Below, piece after piece: positions 54,828-64,000 of a stretch of DNA of 64,000 nt. The notes below the pieces were generated by a model, which saw only the letters and a list, made by a program, of their open reading frames with translations, made no database searches and was not told where the DNA came from. This DNA is from Mycolicibacter minnesotensis (GTDB taxonomy: Bacteria; Actinomycetota; Actinomycetes; Mycobacteriales; Mycobacteriaceae). Within the stretch, counting starts at the first letter, position 1. Every line of letters starts with the position of its first letter. The stretch is taken from the NCBI RefSeq assembly GCF_010731755.1, contig NZ_AP022589.1, positions 4,092,001 through 4,156,000 of the forward strand, read 5' to 3'. Made by a program: the position numbers and the translations under genes.

Positions 54828-55463
54828 ATGTCTGCCCGTTGCCGCACCGCTCTCGCAGCTTTTGCCCTAACCGGAACCACCGCATTGATTTTCCCCGCGC
54901 TGGCACACGCGCAGGGTGACCACGTGATGGGTTCGGTCTCCTCGGTCTCCGGCAACACCGTCGAGGTCGCCCGCCCGGCCGGCACCACCACCGTCGAACT
55001 GACCGAGAGCACCCGAGTTTTCGAGTCGGTGCCAGCCCAGCGCGGCGAGATCACCGCCGGTACCTGCATCAAGGCCGGTGCCGGGCGCGACAGCGCTGCG
55101 GCCGACGGCGGCGCCATCACCGCGAAGTTCGTGGCGATCACCACCACCGTGGACGGTCAGTGCCCGCAGCGGCCGGCCTCGTCGGCCGACAATCCGGCAC
55201 CGGCGAAGCCGCACCATGGTGTGCGCGGTGTCGTCGAATCGGTCGCCGGTGACACCCTCACCGTCGCCGGCCCCAACGGCCCGACCACGGTCACCGTCAA
55301 CGACGACACCCACTACCGCCGGATGATCACCGTCAGCGCCCCGTCGATCAGTGCGGGCAAGTGTGTCGCCGCCGGCGGGACCACTGACGCCAAGGGCGTG
55401 CTGCAGGCCAGCCGGGTCACCGTGTGGGCCGGCAACGGCGGTTGCCCCGAGCCGCCGGCGTAG
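54828..55463 (+). CDS. Secreted DUF5666-like protein
   Basis: 211-aa exported protein. The signal peptide ends near ALAHAQG (residues about 1-30). The mature part has two similar beta-rich segments, HVMGSVSSVSGNTVEVARPAGTT... and HGVRGVVESVAGDTLTVAGPNGPTT..., each followed by a KFVAIT/SRVTVWA-like strand, the pattern of DUF5666/OB-like domains. Each repeat contains a Cys pair (GTCIKAG...GQCPQ and GKCVAAG...GGCPE), suggesting disulfides outside the membrane. Function unknown. The ATG at 54828 follows GGAG. Confidence 0.78.
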   Translation: MSARCRTALAAFALTGTTALIFPALAHAQGDHVMGSVSSVSGNTVEVARPAGTTTVELTESTRVFESVPAQRGEITAGTCIKAGAGRDSAAADGGAITAKFVAITTTVDGQCPQRPASSADNPAPAKPHHGVRGVVESVAGDTLTVAGPNGPTTVTVNDDTHYRRMITVSAPSISAGKCVAAGGTTDAKGVLQASRVTVWAGNGGCPEPPA

Positions 55464-55477
55464 CGGCCAGCCGCTAC
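55460..55477. terminator. Bidirectional hairpin spanning two convergent stop codons
   Basis: Perfect inverted repeat GTAGCGGC-CA-GCCGCTAC. The TAG of the DUF5666-like gene (55461-55463) and the TAG of the convergent amidohydrolase (55476-55474) are mirror halves of the stem, so one element can end both transcripts. Confidence 0.5.
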
Positions 55478-57207
55478 CCCAGCACCTTGCCGTAGGTCTG
55501 CCGGCCCATCAGGTAGGTCGCCTCCACGGCCACGTCACGCAGGTCGGCCGGCGAGACCCGGCGTGGATTGTGCGACAGCACCACCAGATCGGCGTACTTG
55601 CCGGGCTCCAGGCTGCCGATCTCGGTGTCCAGCCGCAGCTGCCAGGCAGCGTCGAGCGTCTGCGCCTTGATCGCCGCGTCCACACCGATGCGCTGTTCGG
55701 GGGCCAGGACCCGGCCGCTGCCTTTGACTATCCGATTGACCGCGGTGGCGATGTTGCCGATCGGGCTGGGCGGTGTCACGGTGCCGTCGTTGTGGAAGGA
55801 CAGGTGCAGGCCTGCGTCTAGGGCCGAACGCGCCGACATCCAGTGCGAGCCGTGTTCTGGACCGAACAGCTTGTCCACCAACACGTCTCCCCAGAAATAG
55901 ATGTGCTCGATGAACAGGCTCGGGGTGATTCCCAGCCGAGCGGCCCGGGCGAACTGATCGGGCCGCATGGCCCCGACGTGTTCGATCCGGGGCCGTAGCG
56001 CCGGGGGTGTACGCGCCTGTTCAAACGCATCCAGCACCACATCGATCGCCGCGTCGCCGTGGACGTGGCAGGAGACCTGCCAATGCTGGTCGACGAATGC
56101 CTTGGTCAGCTCGTGAATCTGCGCCGGCGAGTAGTTCATCCGACCGCGGTGATTCGGCCCCAGTCCCATACCCGCGGTGGTGGGGTTGGTCAGATACGGG
56201 AAGGTGGTGAAGATGTTGCCCTGCCAGGGCGAGCCGTCCGCCCACATCTTCATGCCGATCTTGTCGAACAGCACGTCCGCGCGGGCCCGCTTACCGCGCA
56301 CATTCTTCGGATCGGCGGCCAGGTCGGCGGTGCCGATCTCATAGGCACGGATCCGCACGGCGCAGTCAGCCTGCTCGGCGAGGGCGCCGAACACCTCGGA
56401 TTGCGTACGCGCGTCATAGGAATGCTCGGTGGCGGTGGCGATTCCTGCCCGAGCGAGCTGAACGTAGGCCCAGCGCAGGTTGTCGCCGGCGTTGGCCATG
56501 ATCGCACCCGAGAACGGCGCGACCAGCGCCATCACCGCCGCCGCCTCACGCACCTCGCCGGTCAACTGACCGTCGGGCCCATGCAGGTATTGGGCGCCGG
56601 CCGGGTCGGGAGTGGTCTTGGTGATGCCGGCCGCGGTGAAGGCGGCGGTGTTGCCGTAGGCGGCGTGCCCACTGTTGGAGATGATCACCACGGGGTTGTC
56701 CGGGGCCAGCCGGGACAGTTCAGTCCGGCTGAAGGGCGCCAGCCCGGTCTGCAGAAGTGGGTCCACTCCGTTGAGCAGGATCGGTTGGCCCTTGGGGGTG
56801 TCTGCCACCGCGTCGGCCAACTTCGCGAACACTCCTGCCGCGGTGGGCACCGTGAACGGACGCACGTCGATGGCCGGCGGAGCCAAGGTGGATCCCATCT
56901 CGAAGGGATGGCCGTGGGGCTCGACGAATGCCGGTAGCAGCGCGCGCCCGCGCAGATCCACCACGGTGGTCTCCGCGCCCCGCAGTCGCAGGACGTCTTC
57001 GGCAGAGCCGACCTTGCTGATCCGACGGCCGGTGACCGCCAGCGCTTCTGCCTCGGGCGCGCCGGGTGCCACCGTCACCACCGAGCCGCCGATGAAGATG
57101 AGGTCGGCGCCCTCGCCCCGCGATCCGCACGCGGAGAGTCCGCCGACGGCTGTTCCCGCCGCCGTGGCGGCCAGCCCGGCCATGAAGCGCCGTCTGTTCG
57201 TAGTCAC
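55474..57207 (-). CDS. Tat-exported amidohydrolase lipoprotein (amidohydrolase 3/YtcJ-like)
   Basis: 577-aa metal-dependent hydrolase. The N-terminus NRRRFMAGLAATAAG is a twin-arginine signal, and LSAC at about residue 25-28 is a lipobox, so it is probably a Tat-dependent lipoprotein facing the periplasm. The TIM-barrel amidohydrolase has the metal-binding HGHP (FVEPHGHPFEMGS), a later HVHGDAAID and a C-terminal HNDGTVTPPSP. YtcJ-like members cleave N-formyl or N-acyl bonds, but the substrate cannot be inferred. It is absent from the M. tuberculosis interval and convergent with the DUF5666-like gene. Confidence 0.87.
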   Translation of the reverse strand: MTTNRRRFMAGLAATAAGTAVGGLSACGSRGEGADLIFIGGSVVTVAPGAPEAEALAVTGRRISKVGSAEDVLRLRGAETTVVDLRGRALLPAFVEPHGHPFEMGSTLAPPAIDVRPFTVPTAAGVFAKLADAVADTPKGQPILLNGVDPLLQTGLAPFSRTELSRLAPDNPVVIISNSGHAAYGNTAAFTAAGITKTTPDPAGAQYLHGPDGQLTGEVREAAAVMALVAPFSGAIMANAGDNLRWAYVQLARAGIATATEHSYDARTQSEVFGALAEQADCAVRIRAYEIGTADLAADPKNVRGKRARADVLFDKIGMKMWADGSPWQGNIFTTFPYLTNPTTAGMGLGPNHRGRMNYSPAQIHELTKAFVDQHWQVSCHVHGDAAIDVVLDAFEQARTPPALRPRIEHVGAMRPDQFARAARLGITPSLFIEHIYFWGDVLVDKLFGPEHGSHWMSARSALDAGLHLSFHNDGTVTPPSPIGNIATAVNRIVKGSGRVLAPEQRIGVDAAIKAQTLDAAWQLRLDTEIGSLEPGKYADLVVLSHNPRRVSPADLRDVAVEATYLMGRQTYGKVLG

Positions 57208-57270
57208 TGTGTCCGCTCTGTGTCACTCGCAGTCACACGACGAGGATCTGACGCTGATCGAGCCCGTGGA

Positions 57271-58095
57271 TCAGGTGAGGTCGTCGTGGTCGCCACGCAC
57301 CCACGCCGCATGGCGGTCCGCGGAGAACCGGATCGCGGCCGCGGCATCGGTGTCGATGGCGTTGGTGTGCAGCCCATAGATGCGGTCGAAGCGCAATTCC
57401 CCAAGGGTGCCCGCCATCCGCTGCACGACGGCGGCCGACAACGGAATGCGGTTCGGGTAACTGCGCAAGAACGCCACGGTGCGCTGATCGGGGTTCGGGA
57501 AGATCGTGTCGCCCACCAGCAGCACACCACGCCCATCGGCGCCGGCATGCCAGCAGGCGACGGAACTGCCCGGAAAGTGGCCGCCGACTTGAAGAACCGT
57601 CAGCTCCGGCGCGAGCTCCAGCCGACCCGACCAGTAGCTGATCGCCGGGTCCGGCCGCATCACCCACGCCTTGTCGGCGGCGTTGACATACACCGGAATC
57701 CCGCCGAGTCTTCGGCTCCACTCCACTTGGGCGCCGAACATGTGCGGATGGCTGGCCACCACTCCGAGAACCGGCCCACACTCAAGCACCGTGGCCAGCG
57801 CGGCGTCGTCGAGGAAGCCCGAGGGATCCCACAGAACGGTGCCGGCGGAGGTGGATACCACCTTGCCCAGCTGACCGATACCGAGCGGAGGATTGCTGCC
57901 GATTCCGATCAGCCCGGGCTCCAGTTCGAAGGCATAGGACTGCATGCCGTCGGCCACCAATCCGTCCAGCGTGACCCAGTGCTGGCCATCCGGCGGCACC
58001 CATTGCCGATCGTCGGCGCAGATCGCGCACACCTGCGGCGTCGCAGCGTGTTCGACACCGCACGTCCGGCAGAGCCAGAAGTCGGAGGCCGTCAC
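57271..58095 (-). CDS. MBL-fold metallo-hydrolase with N-terminal Cys pairs
   Basis: 274-aa protein. The N-terminus WLCRTCGVEHAATPQVCAICADDR has two CxxC pairs and is probably a small zinc ribbon. The rest is metallo-beta-lactamase-like: VVASHPHMFGAQ in the metal-loop position, GGHFPGSSVACW, and LLVGDTIFPNPD. The classic HxHxDH is degenerate (HPHMFG), so metal content and activity are uncertain. The start is GTG 58095, 2 bp after the sufT stop, which avoids a long in-frame extension into sufT. Possibly the tail of the suf transcript. Confidence 0.82.
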   Translation of the reverse strand: MTASDFWLCRTCGVEHAATPQVCAICADDRQWVPPDGQHWVTLDGLVADGMQSYAFELEPGLIGIGSNPPLGIGQLGKVVSTSAGTVLWDPSGFLDDAALATVLECGPVLGVVASHPHMFGAQVEWSRRLGGIPVYVNAADKAWVMRPDPAISYWSGRLELAPELTVLQVGGHFPGSSVACWHAGADGRGVLLVGDTIFPNPDQRTVAFLRSYPNRIPLSAAVVQRMAGTLGELRFDRIYGLHTNAIDTDAAAAIRFSADRHAAWVRGDHDDLT

Positions 58096-58097
58096 GG

Positions 58098-58439
58098 TCA
58101 GACCGTGAAACCGACTGCGCGCATCATCTCGCGGCCCTCGTCGGTGATCTTGTCCGGTCCCCATGCGGGTTCCCACACCCAGTTGACGTCAGCTTTCTTG
58201 ACCAAACCGGTTCCCACCGTGGCGTTCTGGATCTGCTCGACGATCATGTCCTGCAGCGGACAGGCCGGTGAGGTGAGCGTCATGGTCACTACCGCGACCA
58301 AACCGTCTTCGTCCTCGCGGACCGATAGGTCGTACATGAGGCCCAGGTCCACGACGTTGATGCCGATTTCGGGGTCGATGACGTCGTGCATCGACTCCTC
58401 GAGTTCGGCGAGCAGCTCGTCCGGTCCCAATTCGCTCAT
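58098..58439 (-). CDS. sufT: SufT-like (MIP18/DUF59) Fe-S assembly factor, Rv1466-like
   Basis: 113-aa DUF59 protein. Family core: VIDPEIGINVVDLGLMYDL and TSPACPLQDMIVEQIQ with the conserved Cys. SufT/MIP18 proteins help mature [4Fe-4S] enzymes downstream of the SUF scaffold. The ATG at 58439 overlaps the sufU stop (ATGA). It is the last clear suf gene of the operon. Confidence 0.93.
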   Translation of the reverse strand: MSELGPDELLAELEESMHDVIDPEIGINVVDLGLMYDLSVREDEDGLVAVVTMTLTSPACPLQDMIVEQIQNATVGTGLVKKADVNWVWEPAWGPDKITDEGREMMRAVGFTV

Positions 58440-58933
58440 CGGTTCATCTCCTGGGTCGAGACACTGACGGATGCCAACGTCTGATCTTCTGTCTTTGAAA
58501 GTGCCTGTGCCAGTGCGTCCTTGAAGGCCATCCAGCCCAGCAACGCGCACTTGACCCGCGCCGGGTACTTGGCCACGCCGGCGAAGGCGATACCGTCGCC
58601 GAGCACCTCCTCGTCACCCTCCACGGTGCCGCGCGAAGACACCATCTCGTGGAATGCGTCGAAGGTCGCACTCGCCTGCTGCACGGTCTCACCGATTACC
58701 TGGGAGGCCAGCACCGATGTCGCCGCCTGCGAGATCGAGCACCCCTGCCCGTCGTAGGAGACGTCGGCGATGTGGGCACCGTCGGGTGACAGCGCTACGC
58801 GCAACGTGAGTTCGTCACCGCAGGTGGGGTTCACGTGATGCACCTGAGCGCCGTACGGCTCGCGCAGGCCGCGGTGCTGTGGATGTTTGTAGTGATCGAG
58901 GATCACCTCTTGATAGAACTGCTCAAGACGCAC
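58436..58933 (-). CDS. sufU: SufU Fe-S assembly sulfur acceptor
   Basis: 165-aa IscU/SufU-like protein. The three conserved Cys lie in NPTCGDELTL, GQGCSISQAATSV and ARVKCALLGW, and the long spacing between the second and third marks SufU rather than IscU. It accepts sulfur from SufS in a zinc-dependent manner. The start is GTG 58933 (MRLEQFYQEVILDHYKHP), 4 bp after the sufS stop; a longer in-frame reading through sufS is spurious. Confidence 0.95.
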   Translation of the reverse strand: MRLEQFYQEVILDHYKHPQHRGLREPYGAQVHHVNPTCGDELTLRVALSPDGAHIADVSYDGQGCSISQAATSVLASQVIGETVQQASATFDAFHEMVSSRGTVEGDEEVLGDGIAFAGVAKYPARVKCALLGWMAFKDALAQALSKTEDQTLASVSVSTQEMNR

Positions 58934-58937
58934 GGTC

Positions 58938-60984
<2,047 letters not shown>

Positions 60985-61018
60985 TGCTGATTCGTGTCCT
61001 TCGATGATGCGTTCGGAT

Positions 61019-62200
61019 TTAGGTGGTCTCGGTGACCGCGAGTTCACGCTCGACGGCCTCGGTGAGGCGTTCTCGCACCGCCTCGACGGGGATCCTGGCG
61101 ATGATCTCGCCGAAGAAGCCGCGCACGATCAGGCGCCGGGCCTGATCTTCGGGGATGCCACGCGCCTGCAGGTAGAACAGCTGAAGATCGTCGAATCGCC
61201 CGGTCGCGCTGGCGTGTCCGGCCTGCACGATCTCCCCGGTCTCGATCTCCAGGTTGGGGATCGAGTCCGCCCGGGCGCCATCGGCCAGCACCAGGTTGCG
61301 GTTCACCTCAAAGGTGTCGGTGCCGATGCCGGCCGCGCGGATCAGCACGTCGCCGACCCAGACCGTGTGGGCGTCCGGCAATCCCGAGTCGGGGTCGCCC
61401 TGCAGCGCACCCTTGTAGAGCACGTTCGACCGGCAGTGCGGCCGGGCGTGGTCGACCAGCAGACGCGATTCGAGGTGCTGGCCGGCATCGGCGAAATACA
61501 GACCGAGCATCTCGGCGTCACCACCCGGGCCGTCGAATCGGACCCGGCCGGTCAGCCGCACCAGATCCCCGCCCAATTGCACCGCGGTGTGGCGCAACAC
61601 CGCGTCCTTGCCCAGCGCCGCGTGGTGGCTGGTGACGTGCACCAGATCCTGCTCCCCCTCGGCGATCCACACCACGGTCAGCGCAGCCCCGTCGCCGACG
61701 ACGAATTCGACGTTGTCGGCGTAGGTTCCGCTGCCCCGGACATCGATCACGATGGTGGCGCGCGACAGTTCCTCGGCGCGCAGCTGCAGATGGCCGTAGG
61801 CCGTAGCGCCCGCACCGGGGCCGGTCACCGTGATCGTGACCGGCTCTGCAATCTCGGCACCCTTGGAAACGGTCACCACCGTCGCACTGTCGAATGCCGA
61901 GAATGCCTGGGCGGCAACGCGATCAGCCGGAACACCGGCAGCGCCGAGGCGCTCGTCGTCGCGAGCGACGGTCTCGGACCGCACGCCCTCGGAGCCGGCC
62001 ACCTCAATTCCGGCGACCGCATCGGCCACAGCAGAACCGTCGTGCAGGCCACGCAGCCGGCGCAGCGGGGTGAACCGCCAGGCTTCGTCGCGACCGTGGG
62101 GAACCTCGAATGCGTTCACGTCGAACGAGGTGAACTGCATTCCCTTGTGGAAACCTTCGGCCGCCTGGGTCAGGTTGGTACCGGCGATGGAGCTTGTCAC
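61019..62200 (-). CDS. sufD: Fe-S assembly protein SufD
   Basis: 393-aa beta-helix partner of SufB. The C-terminal region NLEIETGEIVQAGHASATGRF followed by FYLQARGIPEDQARRLIVRGFF is the conserved SufB/SufD core, including the His used near the cluster site. The start is GTG 62200, directly abutting the sufB stop. Confidence 0.95.
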   Translation of the reverse strand: MTSSIAGTNLTQAAEGFHKGMQFTSFDVNAFEVPHGRDEAWRFTPLRRLRGLHDGSAVADAVAGIEVAGSEGVRSETVARDDERLGAAGVPADRVAAQAFSAFDSATVVTVSKGAEIAEPVTITVTGPGAGATAYGHLQLRAEELSRATIVIDVRGSGTYADNVEFVVGDGAALTVVWIAEGEQDLVHVTSHHAALGKDAVLRHTAVQLGGDLVRLTGRVRFDGPGGDAEMLGLYFADAGQHLESRLLVDHARPHCRSNVLYKGALQGDPDSGLPDAHTVWVGDVLIRAAGIGTDTFEVNRNLVLADGARADSIPNLEIETGEIVQAGHASATGRFDDLQLFYLQARGIPEDQARRLIVRGFFGEIIARIPVEAVRERLTEAVERELAVTETT

Positions 62201-63646
62201 CTAGCCCACCGAGCCTTCCATCTGCAGCTGAATCAGCTTGTTGAGTTCGAGTGCGTATTCCATCGGCAGCTCCTTGGCGATGGGCTCGATGAAGCCGCGC
62301 ACCACCATCGCCATCGCCTCGTCTTCGGTCAAACCACGACTCATCAGGTAGAACAGCTGGTTCTCGCTGACCTTCGACACGGTGGCCTCGTGGCCGACGG
62401 TGACGTCGTCCTCACGGATGTCGACGTAGGGATAGGTGTCGCTGCGGCTGACGTTGTCGACCAGCAACGCATCGCATTTCACGCTCGACTTGGCTCCGTG
62501 CGCGCCCTTGTGGATCTCCACCAGGCCCCGGTAGGACGACCGGCCGCCGCCGCGCGCCACCGACTTGGACACGATGTTGCTCGACGTGTTCGGTGCCAGG
62601 TGCAGCATCTTGGCGCCGGTGTCCTGGTGCTGGTCCTCGCCGGCGAACGCGACCGAGAGCACCTCGCCCTTGGCGTGTTCGCCGGTCATCCAGACCGCGG
62701 GGTACTTCATGGTGACCTTGGAGCCGATGTTGCCGTCGACCCATTCCATGGTGGCGCCGGCCTCAGCCCGGGCCCGCTTGGTGACCAGGTTGTAGACGTT
62801 GACCGACCAGTTCTGGATCGTGGTGTAGCGGCAGCGACCACCCGGCTTGACCACGATCTCCACTACCGCGGAGTGCAGCGAGTCCGAGGTGTACACCGGC
62901 GCGGTACAGCCCTCGATGTAGTGCACGTAGGCGTCTTCGTCGATGATCATCAGCGTGCGCTCGAACTGGCCCATGTTCTCGGTGTTGATCCGGAAGTAGG
63001 CCTGCAGCGGGATGTCGACGTGTACCCCCTTGGGTACGTAGATGAACGACCCCCCGCTCCATACGGCGGTGTTGAGCGCGGAGAACTTGTTGTCTCCGGC
63101 CGGGATCACCGTGCCGAAGTACTCGCGGAACAGCTCCTCGTGCTCCTTGAGCGCGGTGTCGGTGTCGAGGAAGATGACGCCTTGCGCCTCAAGGTCTTCG
63201 CGGATCTTGTGGTAGACGACCTCGGACTCGTACTGGGCCGCCACACCACCGATGTAGCGCTGCTTCTCGGCCTCCGGGATACCCAGGCGGTCATAGGTGT
63301 TGCGGATGTCGTCGGGCAGGTCGTCCCAGGTCTGGGCCTGCTTTTCGGTGGAGCGCACGAAGTACTTGATGTTGTCGAAGTGGATGCCGCTCAGGTCCGA
63401 GCCCCAGTTGGGCATCGGCTTCTTCAGGAAGGTCCGGTAGGCCCGCAGTCGGGCTTGCAGCATCCACTCCGGCTCGTTCTTCTTCGCGGAGATGTCGCGC
63501 ACGACCTCCTCGGAGATACCGCGCTGGGCGGCCGCACCGGCGGCGTCGCTGTCCGCCCACCCGAATTCGTACCGGCCCAGCGACGCGATCGTCTCGTCCT
63601 GGGTCGGCTCCGCGGTTGCTTCGGTGGCCTCCGGCGTGAGTGTCAT
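62201..63646 (-). CDS. sufB: Fe-S assembly protein SufB (no intein)
   Basis: 481-aa scaffold protein on which SUF builds clusters. It has the long conserved stretch from [22 protein letters not shown], an [20 protein letters not shown] block with its Cys, [10 protein letters not shown], and the C-terminal [19 protein letters not shown]. The length is that of an uninterrupted SufB; M. tuberculosis Rv1461 is far longer because of an intein. It lies 66 bp downstream of sufR. Confidence 0.97.
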   Translation of the reverse strand: MTLTPEATEATAEPTQDETIASLGRYEFGWADSDAAGAAAQRGISEEVVRDISAKKNEPEWMLQARLRAYRTFLKKPMPNWGSDLSGIHFDNIKYFVRSTEKQAQTWDDLPDDIRNTYDRLGIPEAEKQRYIGGVAAQYESEVVYHKIREDLEAQGVIFLDTDTALKEHEELFREYFGTVIPAGDNKFSALNTAVWSGGSFIYVPKGVHVDIPLQAYFRINTENMGQFERTLMIIDEDAYVHYIEGCTAPVYTSDSLHSAVVEIVVKPGGRCRYTTIQNWSVNVYNLVTKRARAEAGATMEWVDGNIGSKVTMKYPAVWMTGEHAKGEVLSVAFAGEDQHQDTGAKMLHLAPNTSSNIVSKSVARGGGRSSYRGLVEIHKGAHGAKSSVKCDALLVDNVSRSDTYPYVDIREDDVTVGHEATVSKVSENQLFYLMSRGLTEDEAMAMVVRGFIEPIAKELPMEYALELNKLIQLQMEGSVG

Positions 63647-63712
63647 GGTGACGCTCCTTCGGTGTTCGTGATGGCTTCGGCGCAGGGTGTGGCCGAAGGT
63701 CGGTCGATACTG

Positions 63713-64000
63713 CTAGTGCTTCCTGGTGACGGCGCCGGCCTTACCGGCTCGGTTGGTCAGCGGCACATGGGTGGTGCAGACGTAGCCGCCGTCGGCGATG
63801 GTCGCCAGCCGCTGCACATGGGTGCCCAGCACCGCTGCCATCGCCTCCTGCTCGGCCTGGCACAGCTCCGGGAACTCCTTGGCGACGTTGGCGATCGGGC
63901 AGTGGTGCTGCAGGATCTGCACTCCCGGAACGCCCCCCTCCACCCGTGCGGTGGTGGCGGCGTAGCCGGCTTCGGACAATGCACCGGCGATGCGTTCCGC
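63713..64000 (-). CDS. sufR: SufR Fe-S repressor, C-terminal part (5' end beyond window)
   Basis: The last 95 residues of a SufR-type regulator of the suf operon; the N-terminal wHTH lies beyond the right edge. The cluster-ligand region shows CPIANVAKEFPELCQAE and a third Cys in GGYVCTTHVP, the usual pattern for a [4Fe-4S]-sensing SufR. It is first in the operon, 66 bp before sufB, so it probably represses sufR-sufB-sufD-sufC-sufS-sufU-sufT when clusters are plentiful. Confidence 0.88.
   Translation of the reverse strand, partial: AERIAGALSEAGYAATTARVEGGVPGVQILQHHCPIANVAKEFPELCQAEQEAMAAVLGTHVQRLATIADGGYVCTTHVPLTNRAGKAGAVTRKH

Overview
The window is a high-GC actinobacterial chromosome, almost certainly a non-tuberculous Mycobacterium (sensu lato). 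From about 24 kb to the right edge the gene order is the mirror image of the M. tuberculosis Rv1497-Rv1460 segment: lipL, meaB, mutB, mutA, Rv1491c-type VTT protein, SPFH/NfeD pair, Rv1486c, hemH, inhA, fabG1, Rv1481, Rv1480, moxR1, ripB, ripA, Rv1476, acn, its TetR repressor, Rv1473A, an ABC-F ATPase, echA12, thioredoxin, then sufT-U-S-C-D-B-R. Assignments rest on reading the sequence and on recalled families; no database search was run.

Region 1 (1-23.9 kb, all minus strand) is a pps-like lipid polyketide cluster that is not part of the conserved Rv1497-Rv1460 order. In transcription order: tesA-type thioesterase, a 568-bp leader, a FadD26/28-type fatty acyl-AMP ligase (FAAL), then four type I polyketide synthases, called PKS-1 to PKS-4 here. 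PKS-1 is KS-AT-DH-KR-ACP and frameshifted twice. PKS-2 is PpsA-like, ACP-KS-AT-KR-ACP. PKS-3 is KS-AT-DH-KR-ACP with a damaged DH. PKS-4 is PpsD-like, KS-AT-DH-KR-ACP, and runs off the left edge. The likely logic is FAAL loading of a fatty acyl chain onto the N-terminal ACP of PKS-2, extension by the PKSs, and TesA-assisted release. A 2.5-kb direct repeat covers the KS-AT halves of PKS-3 and PKS-1. It includes the ribosome-binding site and 38-39 bp of the PKS-2 3' end, so PKS-1 carries a copied (or gene-converted) 5' half.

Region 2 (24-35 kb): a LipL-type esterase/beta-lactamase-fold protein, methylmalonyl-CoA mutase (mutA, mutB) with its GTPase chaperone meaB, a VTT-domain membrane protein, a ferrous-iron operon (feoA-feoB-NifU-domain protein) and an aquaporin.

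Region 3 (35-47 kb): a DoxX-like/SPFH/NfeD membrane operon, ferrochelatase, the fabG1-inhA mycolate (FAS-II) operon, and the moxR1/DUF58/VWA cluster beside the RipA/RipB NlpC/P60 peptidoglycan hydrolases.

Region 4 (47-54 kb): aconitase and its TetR regulator, with an operator-like site matching the AcnR consensus, then an HTH protein, an ABC-F ATPase, a frameshifted echA12 and thioredoxin. Region 5 (54-58 kb) is a species-variable patch: CsbD, a DUF6131-like protein, a secreted DUF5666-like protein, a Tat-type amidohydrolase lipoprotein and an MBL-fold protein. Region 6 (58-64 kb) is the SUF iron-sulfur assembly operon, ending inside sufR.

No tRNA, rRNA, insertion sequence or CRISPR array was seen. 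Three frameshifts all sit at shortened homopolymer runs, so sequencing or assembly error must be excluded before calling those genes dead.
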